Assembly (NCBI GenBank): GCA_030652475.1
Contig: JAUSAO010000083.1
Location: 23,661 to 87,660, forward strand
From: Gallionella sp.
GTDB lineage: Bacteria > Pseudomonadota > Gammaproteobacteria > Burkholderiales > Gallionellaceae
Direction: 5' to 3'
DNA: 64,000 nt
Shown here: positions 47,285 through 56,768 of the stretch, piece by piece
Position numbering within the stretch: position 1 is the stretch's first letter
How the letters are laid out: every line of letters starts with the position of its first letter
Position numbers and translations under genes: made by a program
Notes under the pieces: model-generated
What the model was told of the DNA's origin: nothing
Database searches by the model: none
Seen by the model: only the letters and a program-made list of their open reading frames with translations

Positions 47285-49798
47285 ATGAACATATTTCGCC
47301 TGTCCTTCAATCTGCTGCGCCGCGACTGGCGGGCGGGGGAGTGGCGCGTGCTGTTGCTGGCGCTGGTGCTGGCCGTGGGCAGCCTTGCCACAGTCGGACT
47401 GTTTGCCGACCGGGTGCGGCAGGCATTGTGGCAGCAGGCCACCAGTTTGCTGGGCGCGGACATGCGCATCACTTCGACGCGTGTGCTGCCGCCTTTCTAT
47501 CGGGAAATGGCTGAGACGCGCGGCTTGCAGGCGGTGGAGAGCCGCACTTTTCCCAGTATGGTGGCGTATCGCGAACAGGTGCTGCTTGCCGAGATTCAGG
47601 CGGTAGAGGCGGGCTATCCGCTGCGCGGAAAAATCGAAATCGACGACGGTAATGGAGGGCGGGTGCGTTCAACGCTTTCACCCACACCCCAGCCCTCCCC
47701 CTCAACGGGGGAGGGCGTAGTGGAACGCGGTACGGTGTGGGCGGATGAGCGCCTGATGCGCCGTCTTGATCTGCGCGTGGGAGAAGAAGTGAGTCTCGGT
47801 GCACAGCGCTTTGTGGTGGCGGCACGCATCGTGAAGGACATCGACCAGAGCATCGGTTTTGCCAGCTTCGCGCCGCGCGTGTTGATGAATGAGGATGATC
47901 TGGCGGAAACGGGCTTGCTTCAGGAGGGCAGCCGCATTTCTTACCGTCTGATGGTCGCCGGGGAAGCGGCGCAGGTGGCGGCATTGCGTACGCAATGGCT
48001 ACCCAGGCTCTCCGGAAACGAAAGACTGGAGGACGTGGCGGACGCGCGTCCGGAAATTCGCACCGCGCTGGAGCGTGCGGAACATTTTCTTGGCCTTGCC
48101 GCACTCACTGCCGCGATTCTCGCCGGGGTGGCAATGGCACTGACGGCACGGCGCTACGTCGCGCGCCATCTGGATGGCTGTGCGGTGATGCGCTGTATGG
48201 GCGCGCAGCAGGGGCAGGTGTTGCGGCTGTTCCTGTATCAGTTTGTGCTGGTGGGATTGTTGGCTGTGCTGGCTGGCTCGCTGCTGGGCTATGTCACGCA
48301 AGCCATACTGATAGAGAGCATCGCATCCATGCGCGAGGCGAATTTGCCGCAACCCGGCATGTTGCCGGTGCTCAAGGCCGGAGCCAGCGGATTTGCGCTG
48401 TTGATCGGCTTTGCCTTTCTGCCCTTGCTGCAATTGCGCCGCGTGTCGCCGCTGCGTGTGTTGCGCCGCGAAATGGGTTTGCCGACGGTCAGCGGCTGGC
48501 TGATCTATGGCCTGGCGATTCTGGTGCTGGCCATCCTGTTTCTGTGGCAAGCGGGTACGCTGAAGCTGGGTTTGGCCGTGCTGGGCGGTTTGTTGTCCGG
48601 TCTGCTGGTGTTTGGCGTTCTGGCCTGGCTGATGCTGCATGGTCTGGCACGCCATGCCAATTTATTCGGTGCGCGGCATGCGCTCAACAACCTCGCGCGG
48701 CATGGTCGCAGCGCGGCGGTGCAGGTGGTGGCCCTCAGTCTGGGCGGTATGGCGTTGCTGTTGCTGACGCTGGTGCGGGGCGATCTGTTGCAAAGCTGGC
48801 AGGGTAAGCTGCCGGCGGATACGCCGAACCGCTTCGTGGTGAACATCCAGCCCGATCAGCGGCAGGCCGTGCTGGACTTTGTGGCGGCACAACAATTGCC
48901 GTTGCCCCAGTTGCTGCCTATGGTGAAGGGCCGTCTGCTAGCGATCAATGAACGCGCTATCAACGGCGGAAGCTATGCCGATCCCAGGGCGCAAGGACTG
49001 GTGGAGCGGGAATTCAATCTTTCCTACGCGGACAGAATGCCACAGTGGAATGAGCTGGTGAGCGGGCGTTGGTGGTTGCAAGGTGAAGACGGGCAGTTGT
49101 CGGTGGAGGAAGGTATCGCAAAGACGCTGGGCATTCACCTGGGCGATGAATTGACCTACGATGTGGCAGGCAGTCGTTTTTCCGCGCGGGTCACCAGTTT
49201 GCGCAAGGTTCAATGGGACTCAATGCAGGTGAACTTCTTTGTCATTGGAACGCCACGCCTGTTGCAGGATTATCCGTCCAGCTATCTCACCAGTTTTTAC
49301 TTGCCGCAGGACAAGGTGCGGGCGGGAGACGAGCTGGTGCGGGCATTCCCCAATCTGCTGGTAATCGATACCGGTGCGGCTATTGCACAAGTGCGCAACA
49401 TCATTGAGCAAGTGTCACAAACGGTCAGTGTGGTATTTCTGTTTACCCTGCTGAGCGGGGTCGTGGTACTTTATGCGGCATTGCTGTCCACGCAGGACGA
49501 ACGGGTGCATGAGGCGGCGATTCTGCGTACGCTGGGCGCGGACAGCGCGTATCTGCGCCGCCTGCATCTGGGTGAATTCGCCGTGCTGGGTTTGCTCAGC
49601 GGTCTGTTTGCGGCGGCGAGTGCTGCGCTCCTGGGCTGGGTATTGGCGCACTACATACTGGAAATTCCTTATCAGTCAAATAGTCTGGTTTGGCTGACGG
49701 GCATGCTGGGTGGAATGGTTCTGGTGATGCTGGCGGGATGGTTGAATACACGCAGGCTGGTCGAGATGTCGCCTATGCGTATTCTTAGGGGAGAATAA
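47285..49798 (+). CDS. ybbP: FtsX-like ABC permease YbbP, with an in-frame repeat insertion
   Basis: The 837-residue inner-membrane protein has the long YbbP layout: an N-terminal helix (about 20-45), a periplasmic domain, FtsX helices at about 265-420, further helices and a second FtsX module near 715-830. ATG at 47285 is preferred over the TTG at 47279. At residues about 129-146 a foreign segment STLSPTPQPSPSTGEGV is encoded by a REP-like element. The frame is kept, and the insertion falls in the periplasmic part. It forms one transporter with YbbA. Confidence 0.92.
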   Translation: MNIFRLSFNLLRRDWRAGEWRVLLLALVLAVGSLATVGLFADRVRQALWQQATSLLGADMRITSTRVLPPFYREMAETRGLQAVESRTFPSMVAYREQVLLAEIQAVEAGYPLRGKIEIDDGNGGRVRSTLSPTPQPSPSTGEGVVERGTVWADERLMRRLDLRVGEEVSLGAQRFVVAARIVKDIDQSIGFASFAPRVLMNEDDLAETGLLQEGSRISYRLMVAGEAAQVAALRTQWLPRLSGNERLEDVADARPEIRTALERAEHFLGLAALTAAILAGVAMALTARRYVARHLDGCAVMRCMGAQQGQVLRLFLYQFVLVGLLAVLAGSLLGYVTQAILIESIASMREANLPQPGMLPVLKAGASGFALLIGFAFLPLLQLRRVSPLRVLRREMGLPTVSGWLIYGLAILVLAILFLWQAGTLKLGLAVLGGLLSGLLVFGVLAWLMLHGLARHANLFGARHALNNLARHGRSAAVQVVALSLGGMALLLLTLVRGDLLQSWQGKLPADTPNRFVVNIQPDQRQAVLDFVAAQQLPLPQLLPMVKGRLLAINERAINGGSYADPRAQGLVEREFNLSYADRMPQWNELVSGRWWLQGEDGQLSVEEGIAKTLGIHLGDELTYDVAGSRFSARVTSLRKVQWDSMQVNFFVIGTPRLLQDYPSSYLTSFYLPQDKVRAGDELVRAFPNLLVIDTGAAIAQVRNIIEQVSQTVSVVFLFTLLSGVVVLYAALLSTQDERVHEAAILRTLGADSAYLRRLHLGEFAVLGLLSGLFAAASAALLGWVLAHYILEIPYQSNSLVWLTGMLGGMVLVMLAGWLNTRRLVEMSPMRILRGE
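47668..47722. repeat. REP-like repeat, family B copy 3, translated inside ybbP
   Basis: TTTCACCCACACCCCAGCCC is followed by the palindrome CCTCCCCC-TCAA-CGGGGGAGG and GCG. It resembles the pyrimidine/purine design of the copies at 11291, 12451 and 56796. The length keeps the reading frame of ybbP. Confidence 0.75.
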
Positions 49799-49840
49799 GC
49801 TGATGATTAATAGCAGGTATTTGGCATGGTGCGGATGTTG

Positions 49841-49869
49841 TTGGGAATTCCCTGCAACTTTGATACAAT
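49841..49869 (+). promoter_or_regulatory. Sigma-70 promoter of acpP
   Basis: TTGGGA (49841) and TACAAT (49864) are 17 bases apart, ending 40 bases before the acpP start. The ribosome binding site is GGTGGAG. Confidence 0.7.
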
Positions 49870-49909
49870 CCCTTCCGCTTATTAACTTACAACAGGGTGG
49901 AGCCACAAA

Positions 49910-50143
49910 ATGTCTATTGAACAACGCGTAAAAAAGATCGTATCCGAACAGCTGGGCGTAAATGAATCTGAAGTGAAGAATGAGTCTTCATTCGTGAATG
50001 ATCTGGGCGCTGATTCCCTCGATACCGTTGAACTGGTAATGGCGCTGGAAGAAGAATTCGAATGCGAAATTCCTGACGAAGATGCAGAAAACATCACCAC
50101 CGTTCAGCAAGCTATTGATTACGTACTGGCGCATCCCAAGTAA
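49910..50143 (+). CDS. acpP: Acyl carrier protein
   Basis: The 77-residue acidic protein carries growing fatty acids on phosphopantetheine attached to the serine in [20 protein letters not shown] (Ser near 37). It is followed after 35 bases by fabF. The fabD/fabG genes that usually precede acpP are missing; the upstream neighbour is ybbP. Confidence 0.98.
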   Translation: MSIEQRVKKIVSEQLGVNESEVKNESSFVNDLGADSLDTVELVMALEEEFECEIPDEDAENITTVQQAIDYVLAHPK

Positions 50144-50178
50144 CTGTTTCAGTTTCCTTCAGAGTTGGCGGAGTTAAT

Positions 50179-51411
50179 TTGTCTAAACGTAGAGTCGTTG
50201 TAACCGGGTTGGGGATCGTATCACCGGTCGGCATTGGAATACCCACTGCCTGGCAGAATATTGTTGCTGGCAAGTCGGGGATAGTCAAAATATCGCATTT
50301 CGATGCGAGTCCGTTTGCCAGTCAGATTGCGGGTGAAGTCAGTGATTTTGATGTCACACAGTACCTGCCTGCCAAGGATGCGCGCCGTATGGGGCGATTT
50401 ATCCATTTCGGTCTGGTGGCGGGGATGGAGGCGTTTGCGGATTCGGGTCTGGAAGTCACAGAGCAGAATGCGGAGCGCATCGGTGTGAACATCGGATCGG
50501 GCATCGGCGGTTTGCCGATGATTGAGGATACTCATAATGATTACCTCGCTGCCGGTCCGCGCAAAATTTCACCTTTCTTTATTCCTGGCACCATCATCAA
50601 CATGATTTCCGGTAATTTGTCCGTAATGTACGGATTGAAAGGCCCGAATCTGGCGATGGTTTCCGCCTGTACGACGGGGACGCATTGCATTGGTGAGTCG
50701 GCACGCATGATCGAATACGGCGATGCGGATGTGATGATAGCGGGCGGGGCGGAAGCGACCATCGGCCCGCTGGCGGTTGGCGGTTTCGCGGCAGCGCGCG
50801 CACTCAGCACGCGCAACGACGATCCGGCTACCGCCAGTCGTCCTTGGGACAAGGACAGAGATGGCTTCGTGATCGGTGAAGGCGCTGGCGCACTGGTGTT
50901 GGAAGAGTACGAACATGCGAAAGCGCGCGGCGCGAAGATTTATGCCGAAGTGACCGGTTACGGCATGAGCGGCGATGCCTATCATATTACCTCGCCTAAC
51001 AGCGACGGCCCCAAGCGCAGCATGCTGAATGCCTTGAAGAATGCCGGGTTGAACCCAGATGATGTGCAGTACGTCAACGCGCACGGCACCTCGACGCCAC
51101 TGGGCGATAAAAACGAGACCGAGGCGATCAAGCTGGCTTTCGGCAATCATGCGAACAAACTGGTGGTGAATTCGACCAAGTCGATGACCGGCCATTTGCT
51201 GGGCGGCGCGGGCGGTATCGAGTCGATCTTCTCGGTATTGGCGATTCATCATCAAATTTCACCGCCGACCATCAATATCTTCGAGCAGGATCCGGAGTGC
51301 GATCTGGATTATTGTGCAAATTCAGCACGTGACATGAAAATTAACGTGACCATGAACAATAATTTCGGTTTCGGCGGAACCAACGGTACGCTGGTGTTCA
51401 GCAAAGTCTGA
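50179..51411 (+). CDS. fabF: Beta-ketoacyl-ACP synthase II
   Basis: FabF elongates acyl-ACP with malonyl-ACP. The 410 residues contain the catalytic triad: Cys in SACTTGTHCIGES, His in NAHGTSTPLGD and His in STKSMTGHLLGG. The start codon is TTG at 50179, with GGAG 6 bases upstream and MSKRRVVVTGLGIVSPVG after it. No ATG or GTG fits better, so a TTG start is likely and may limit translation. pabC follows after 16 bases. Confidence 0.97.
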   Translation: MSKRRVVVTGLGIVSPVGIGIPTAWQNIVAGKSGIVKISHFDASPFASQIAGEVSDFDVTQYLPAKDARRMGRFIHFGLVAGMEAFADSGLEVTEQNAERIGVNIGSGIGGLPMIEDTHNDYLAAGPRKISPFFIPGTIINMISGNLSVMYGLKGPNLAMVSACTTGTHCIGESARMIEYGDADVMIAGGAEATIGPLAVGGFAAARALSTRNDDPATASRPWDKDRDGFVIGEGAGALVLEEYEHAKARGAKIYAEVTGYGMSGDAYHITSPNSDGPKRSMLNALKNAGLNPDDVQYVNAHGTSTPLGDKNETEAIKLAFGNHANKLVVNSTKSMTGHLLGGAGGIESIFSVLAIHHQISPPTINIFEQDPECDLDYCANSARDMKINVTMNNNFGFGGTNGTLVFSKV

Positions 51412-51427
51412 CGAACTGTTAATAACG

Positions 51428-52246
51428 ATGCTGGTCAATGGCAAAGCAGGTAATTTGATCAGCATTCGTGATCGCGGTTTGCTTTATGGCGACGGCGTGT
51501 TTCGTACCCTGCGCGTCGAGCAGGGTCAGCCGTTACACTGGCCCTTGCATTATCAAAAAATCCAACATGACTGCAACGCTCTGGGTATCGCATGCCCGGA
51601 TTACGCACGTCTGTCCGAGGAGCTGGGCGGTCTGCTGGCTGATCACCCCGATGGCGTATTCAAGCTGATCGTCACGCGCGGACAGGCTACGCGCGGCTAC
51701 GCGCCTGTGCATCATGTGACGCCTGTCCATCTATGGGATGTCGCGCCTATGCCGGAATATCCGGCAAGCTGGGCCTTGCAGGGTGTGACCTTAGCCCTGT
51801 GTGAATTGCGTCTGGCTCAGCAGCCGCGTCTGGCCGGAATCAAACACCTGAATCGGCTGGAAAACGTGCTGGCCGCCGCAGAGATTGCCGGTCTGGGCGA
51901 CCCTGTGGCCGAAGGGCTGCTGCTGGATGCTGATGAAAATGTCATCGAAGGCACGCGCAGCAATGTGTTCCTGATCTCCAAAGGTCGGCTGATTACCCCG
52001 GATTTGGCACGTTGCGGCGTGGCAGGCGTACAGCGTGATCGCGTGATGGCCTATGCAGGAAAAATCGGCATGGCGGTCGAAGTGCGCGATGTCAAACTGG
52101 ATGAACTGCGGACCGCAGATGAGGTGTTTTTAAGCAACAGCGTATTCAGTTTGTGGCCGGTGTCCCGCTTCGAACAGCGGCAGTGGACAGATTTTGATTA
52201 TGCGCTGCGGATACGCGCCGGGCTGGCGGGCGAGACGAACGGATGA
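51428..52246 (+). CDS. pabC: Aminodeoxychorismate lyase
   Basis: PabC is a PLP enzyme that releases 4-aminobenzoate and pyruvate for folate synthesis. The 272-residue fold type IV protein has the PLP lysine in GIKHLNRLENVLAA and EGTRSNVFLI near the phosphate site. D-amino acid or branched-chain transaminases are relatives. The position between fabF and mltG is classic for pabC. It overlaps mltG by 4 bases. Confidence 0.93.
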   Translation: MLVNGKAGNLISIRDRGLLYGDGVFRTLRVEQGQPLHWPLHYQKIQHDCNALGIACPDYARLSEELGGLLADHPDGVFKLIVTRGQATRGYAPVHHVTPVHLWDVAPMPEYPASWALQGVTLALCELRLAQQPRLAGIKHLNRLENVLAAAEIAGLGDPVAEGLLLDADENVIEGTRSNVFLISKGRLITPDLARCGVAGVQRDRVMAYAGKIGMAVEVRDVKLDELRTADEVFLSNSVFSLWPVSRFEQRQWTDFDYALRIRAGLAGETNG

Positions 52247-53220
52247 TGCGAAAATTAAAGGTATTACTGCTGCTATTGATACTGGCTTGCGCCAGCCTGG
52301 CTTATTATGCCTACAGCCCGTTGACGCCGGAGAAGCTGCCATTGGAATTCACCCTGAATCAGGGCAGCAGTCTGAGCGCGGTAGCGCATCAATTTGAACG
52401 GAACGGCCTGCTGGAGTCACCCCGATTGTTCGTTGCTTTTGCGCGCCTGTTGGGTCGTGCCGGACAAATCAAGGCGGGCGTCTATCAGCTGGATCAGGCT
52501 GTTAGCCGTATGGAATTGCTGGCGATGATTACCCAGGGCAACGTCAGCAAGAGCCAGATTACCCTCATCGAAGGCTGGAATTTCAGGCAGTTGCGCAGCA
52601 TGCTCAATGCCAGTCCGAATTTGCGGCATGACACGCTTAATCTGTCTGACAGCGAAATATTGCAGCGCATCGGCGCATTCGAGAGTCATCCTGAGGGATT
52701 GTTTTTTCCGGAAACATACTACATTGCTGCGGGCAGCAGCGACATCGAACTCCTGAGAGTCGCTTATCGCTTGATGCAGAAACGCCTGAATGAGGCTTGG
52801 CTGGCGCGCAGCCCGAACTTGCCTCTGGAAACCCCCTATCAGGCGCTGATTCTGGCTTCCATTGTGGAGAAGGAAACCGGCACGGCGACCGACCGACCCA
52901 TGATAGCCGGTGTGTTCGTCAACCGCCTGCGCATCCGTATGATGTTGCAGACTGACCCGACAGTGATTTACGGGATGGGAGAAAAATTCGATGGCAATCT
53001 GCGCCGCCGTGATCTGACCAGCGACACGCCGTACAATACCTATACCCGTGGCGGGCTGCCGCCCACACCGATAGCCATGCCGGGACGGGATGCGCTGCAT
53101 GCCGCGCTGCACCCCGCCAGTACGGATGCCTTGTATTTCGTCGCACGCGGTGATGGCAGCTCGCATTTTTCCAGCAATCTGAATGCACATAACCATGCCG
53201 TGAACAGGTATCAGAAGTGA
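52243..53220 (+). CDS. mltG: Endolytic murein transglycosylase
   Basis: MltG (YceG) cuts nascent glycan strands in the periplasm and sets their length. The 325-residue protein has one N-terminal membrane anchor (about 5-23), a LysM-like subdomain and the YceG catalytic domain with Glu in ASIVEKETG. Motifs MLQTDPTVIYGMG and TPYNTYTRGGLPPTPI follow. It overlaps pabC by 4 bases. The usual downstream tmk and holB are absent. Confidence 0.95.
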   Translation: MMRKLKVLLLLLILACASLAYYAYSPLTPEKLPLEFTLNQGSSLSAVAHQFERNGLLESPRLFVAFARLLGRAGQIKAGVYQLDQAVSRMELLAMITQGNVSKSQITLIEGWNFRQLRSMLNASPNLRHDTLNLSDSEILQRIGAFESHPEGLFFPETYYIAAGSSDIELLRVAYRLMQKRLNEAWLARSPNLPLETPYQALILASIVEKETGTATDRPMIAGVFVNRLRIRMMLQTDPTVIYGMGEKFDGNLRRRDLTSDTPYNTYTRGGLPPTPIAMPGRDALHAALHPASTDALYFVARGDGSSHFSSNLNAHNHAVNRYQK

Positions 53221-53468
53221 AAAAATTGCTTGCCGCAGGGTGTCTGTTTTGTGTGTAAATTTAGTTTAAAATTAACAGATAACTGAAAATACATTCCGAT
53301 GACGCTTTGATATGATTTGTCGAAAGATCGTCCGCCGCGGTGAGTATGTTAAGTAATTGATGAGGCACTACAAGTTTAAATAATTTGCGGCAGGTTTGTG
53401 CCAGCGCGTCGAGCTTGCTAAATGCCTGCCCGAAAGCAGACAGTCAAGAATTTGCGCCATCCGAACCA
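53221..53468. other. 248-bp gap between mltG and mpl ends
   Basis: The sequence separates two convergent genes. No gene, strong terminator hairpin or known RNA was seen. Confidence 0.5.
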
Positions 53469-54815
53469 CTACGCCAGTTTTTTCAATAATTTGTCGTGTA
53501 TCCCGCCAAAACCGCCGTTGCTCATTACCAGAATATGATCGCCGGGACGTGCCGCCGTCGCGATGACCTTGACCAGCGCATCGAGATCATCAATGACAAC
53601 GGCTTTGTCTCCCATGATTGCCAGCGCACCTTTCGCATCCCAGCCGAGGTTGCCCGAATAGCAGAACACCCGGTCGGCATCCTTTAAGCTGCCGGGCAGC
53701 GCGTCTTTCATCACACCCAGTTTCATGGTGTTGGAGCGGGGTTCCAGCACGGCCAGGATGCGCGCCGAACCGATCTTGTGACGCAACCCGGCGACCGTGG
53801 TGGCTATCGCGGTGGGATGATGGGCGAAGTCGTCGTAGACGGTGATGCCGTTGACGATGCCTTTCACTTCCATACGGCGCTTCACGTTCTTGAATTGCCC
53901 TAATGCTTCCAGTCCCAGCGTCACCGGCACACCGGCGTGGCGCGCCGCAGCAAGTGCCGCGAGTGCGTTCATGCGGTTGTGTTCGCCCATCAAATCCCAG
54001 TGCAGTACGCCCTGCAGTTCGCCGTTCAGGGTTATATGATTATCTGCGTCTATATCCCAGCCCTCGTTGTTGCCGAAAGTCTCCACCGGCGTCCACCAGC
54101 CGCGCTTGAGCACGCGCTCCAGGGATTGTTCGCGGCCATTGCTGACGATCAGGCCGTTGCCCGGTACGGTACGCACCAGATGGTGGAATTGCGTTTCGAT
54201 CGCAGTCAGATCGGCGAAGATGTCGGCGTGGTCGAATTCCAGATTGTTGAGTATCACGGTGCGCGGATGGTAATGCACGAACTTGGAGCGCTTGTCGAAA
54301 AATGCAGTGTCGTATTCGTCGGCTTCGATGACGAAGAATGGCGATTCGGTAATGCGCGCCGAGATGTCAAAATTCTGCGGCACGCCGCCGATCAGAAAGC
54401 CGGGATTCAGTCCCGCATGTTCCAGTATCCAGGCCAGCATCGACGCAGTGGTGGTCTTGCCGTGCGTACCGGCTACGCCCAGTACCCACTTATCGCGCAG
54501 CAGCGTGTCCGAGAGCCATTGCGGCCCGGAGACATAGGGCAGGTTGCGATTGAGAATTTCCTCCATCAGCGGATTGCCGCGCGTCACCACGTTGCCGATC
54601 ACATAAATGTCAGGATTCAACTCAAGCTGTTCGATGCCGAAGCCGGTGATCAGTTCGATGCCTTGCGCTTCCAGTTGCGTGCTCATCGGCGGATAGACGT
54701 TGGCGTCGCATCCGGTGACGCGGTAACCGGCCTGCTTGGCGATGGCCGCAATGCCGCCCATGAAAGTGCCGCAGATGCCGAGGATATGTATGTGTTTTGG
54801 TTTGCTCATTGTCAT
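53469..54815 (-). CDS. mpl: UDP-N-acetylmuramate:L-Ala-gamma-D-Glu-meso-DAP ligase
   Basis: Mpl reattaches recycled tripeptide to UDP-MurNAc in cell-wall recycling. The 448-residue Mur ligase has an N-terminal Rossmann part (HIHILGICGTFMGGIAAIAK), the ATP loop GVAGTHGKTTTASMLAWIL and the central FVIEADEYDTAFFDK. Length and the CGTFMGG motif favour Mpl over MurC. ATGs at 54815 and 54809 are both possible starts. Confidence 0.96.
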   Translation of the reverse strand: MTMSKPKHIHILGICGTFMGGIAAIAKQAGYRVTGCDANVYPPMSTQLEAQGIELITGFGIEQLELNPDIYVIGNVVTRGNPLMEEILNRNLPYVSGPQWLSDTLLRDKWVLGVAGTHGKTTTASMLAWILEHAGLNPGFLIGGVPQNFDISARITESPFFVIEADEYDTAFFDKRSKFVHYHPRTVILNNLEFDHADIFADLTAIETQFHHLVRTVPGNGLIVSNGREQSLERVLKRGWWTPVETFGNNEGWDIDADNHITLNGELQGVLHWDLMGEHNRMNALAALAAARHAGVPVTLGLEALGQFKNVKRRMEVKGIVNGITVYDDFAHHPTAIATTVAGLRHKIGSARILAVLEPRSNTMKLGVMKDALPGSLKDADRVFCYSGNLGWDAKGALAIMGDKAVVIDDLDALVKVIATAARPGDHILVMSNGGFGGIHDKLLKKLA

Positions 54816-55141
54816 TTAAAAACAGTTGGTCCACGAAATACTACAAAAACTTACTGTCCACGAAAGACACGAAAAGCACGAAATAACTGCTGTGAACCAA
54901 GAGTGGAGATCTTTCTATAAGGGTCTGTCGTTGTGATAAATCAACTCCCTTAATTCTATGTGTAATACGGCTTCAGTTGCAATTAGAAAGCTGTCATTGG
55001 CATGGCTTGTATTATGTAGTTTTCGTGCTTTTCGTGTCTTTCGTGGACGGGTTTTTTGGTTTCAGGTTCTAAAAATAAAATACACCGCGCCCATCATTGC
55101 AGCGCGGCTTACGGATAAGTCGGGTTTACAGGCAGAGAAAC
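54816..55141. other. 326-bp gap between mpl and the oxidoreductase gene
   Basis: No supported gene is present. A plus-strand frame (54958-55167) merely reads the inverted repeat as FRAFRVFRGR. The space is dominated by a large inverted repeat, listed separately. Confidence 0.6.
54856..55048. repeat. 28-bp perfect inverted repeat around 137 bp
   Basis: The left arm 54856-54883 (GTCCACGAAAGACACGAAAA, then GCACGAAA) is the exact reverse complement of 55021-55048. A third partial copy, GTCCACGAAATAC, is at 54829. Each arm is itself built from the short periodic unit CACGAAA. Confidence 0.85.
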
Positions 55142-56767
55142 TCAGGTTTCTTCGGCTACCATTTTGATCGCGCCGCACGGGCATTCCGTCGCACACATGC
55201 CACAACCTTTGCAGTAATCGTAGTTGAACTCGAAGCGTTTTCCGGGGCCCAGCTTGATGACGGCATTGTCCGGGCATACGCCATAGCAGTTGTCGCACTC
55301 GAAGCAGTTCCCGCACGACAGGCAGCGGCGTGCCTCAAATAAAGCATTGCTCTCGTCCAGCCCGCCTTGCACCTCGTCGAAGCTGGTTTGACGGCGGATG
55401 ATGTCCAGCATAGGGCGCACCGTCTTGTCGGCATCGGAGTAGTACCACGGATTGAGTTTGTCGAATCCGGCCAGCTCATGTTTAGGCGCGGGTTCATAAG
55501 TCGCATCGTTCAGCCAGGCGTTAATGTTATGTGCCGCCTTCTTGCCGTGACCTACCGCCACGGTGACGGTACGCTCTGACGGTACCATGTCGCCGCCGGC
55601 GAAGATGCCGGGGTGGCCGGTCATCATGTTGCTGGATACCTGCACCGTGCCGTCCACAATCTCCAGGCCGGACACGCCTTCCAGTAAGGAAAGATCAACG
55701 TCCTGTCCGAGTGCCAATACCACGGAGTCGGCTTCCAGCGTTTCGAATTCACCTGTGGGTTGCGGGTAGCCCTTGTCGTCGAGTTGCATCTTTTCGACGG
55801 TTATTTTTCCCGCATCGGCCTGCTTGATGGTGGACAGCCACTTGATCATTACGCCTTCCTGCAGCGCCTCCTCAATTTCGAAGTCATGTGCAGGCGCTTT
55901 ATCGCGCGTGCGGCGATAGACGACAATCGGCTCGGCGCCCATGCGTTTGACCGTGCGCGCCACGTCGATGGCGGTGTTGCCGCCGCCGTACACGATGACC
56001 TTGCGCCCCAGCATCGGTTTGTCTTCACCTTCCATCGAGCGCAGCACGGATACGGCATCGATGATGTGCGCGGCATCGCCGGAGGGGATGAAAGCGCGCT
56101 TGCCGATATGCGCGCCGACCGCCAGAAAAGCTGCATCGAAGCCATGCTGTTTCATGCTCTGCTCGATGTTTTCCACTTTGGTGTTGAGTTTGAGCGTCAC
56201 GCCGAGATCGACGATGCGCTGCACCTCGGCATCCAGCACTACCCTTGGCAAGCGATACTTGGGAATGCCGAAACGCATCATTCCACCCGCCAGCGGGCCT
56301 GCTTCATGGATTTCGACCTGATGACCCATGCGTGCCAGATGATAGGCGGCGGAAAGCCCCGATGGCCCGGCACCGACCACCAGTACCTTCTTGCCGCTGG
56401 CGGCGTCAGGTGCGTCGAATTTCCAGTCCTGCTTGATGGCTTCGTCACCCAGAAAACGCTCGACCGAGTTGATGCCGACGGCGCTGTCCAGTTGTCCGCG
56501 ATTGCATGCGCCTTCGCAGGGGTGATAGCACACGCGGCCCATCACGGCGGGCAGCGGATTGCTTTCGGTCAGTACGCGCCAGGCTTGTTCATAATCGCCG
56601 GATTCGGCGTGAAACAGCCAGCCTTGAATGTTCTCTCCGGCCGGGCAGGCGTTGTTGCATGGTGGCAGGCGATCCAGATAGACAGGGCGCGCGGTGCGCC
56701 AGGTACCGGTCAGATTGGCCAGCGAGGTGCCGGGTTTCAGGGTAATCGCAAACGGCTTGTTAGGCAT
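55142..56767 (-). CDS. GltD-like FAD/NAD(P) oxidoreductase with C-terminal 2[4Fe-4S] domain
   Basis: The 541-residue flavoprotein resembles the glutamate synthase small subunit. The N-terminal 4Fe-4S region is CNNACPAGENIQGWL, then CYHPCEGACNRG; the FAD site is VVGAGPSGLSAAYHLARMG and the NAD(P)H site VIVYGGGNTAIDVART. A ferredoxin-like end with two cysteine clusters (CDNCYGVCP and CKGCGMCATECP) follows. No large GltB gene is nearby. Next to a pyruvate:ferredoxin oxidoreductase subunit it probably passes electrons between ferredoxin and NAD(P)H (inference). The ATG at 56767 lies 1 base after the upstream stop. Confidence 0.85.
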   Translation of the reverse strand: MPNKPFAITLKPGTSLANLTGTWRTARPVYLDRLPPCNNACPAGENIQGWLFHAESGDYEQAWRVLTESNPLPAVMGRVCYHPCEGACNRGQLDSAVGINSVERFLGDEAIKQDWKFDAPDAASGKKVLVVGAGPSGLSAAYHLARMGHQVEIHEAGPLAGGMMRFGIPKYRLPRVVLDAEVQRIVDLGVTLKLNTKVENIEQSMKQHGFDAAFLAVGAHIGKRAFIPSGDAAHIIDAVSVLRSMEGEDKPMLGRKVIVYGGGNTAIDVARTVKRMGAEPIVVYRRTRDKAPAHDFEIEEALQEGVMIKWLSTIKQADAGKITVEKMQLDDKGYPQPTGEFETLEADSVVLALGQDVDLSLLEGVSGLEIVDGTVQVSSNMMTGHPGIFAGGDMVPSERTVTVAVGHGKKAAHNINAWLNDATYEPAPKHELAGFDKLNPWYYSDADKTVRPMLDIIRRQTSFDEVQGGLDESNALFEARRCLSCGNCFECDNCYGVCPDNAVIKLGPGKRFEFNYDYCKGCGMCATECPCGAIKMVAEET

Positions 56768-56768
56768 G

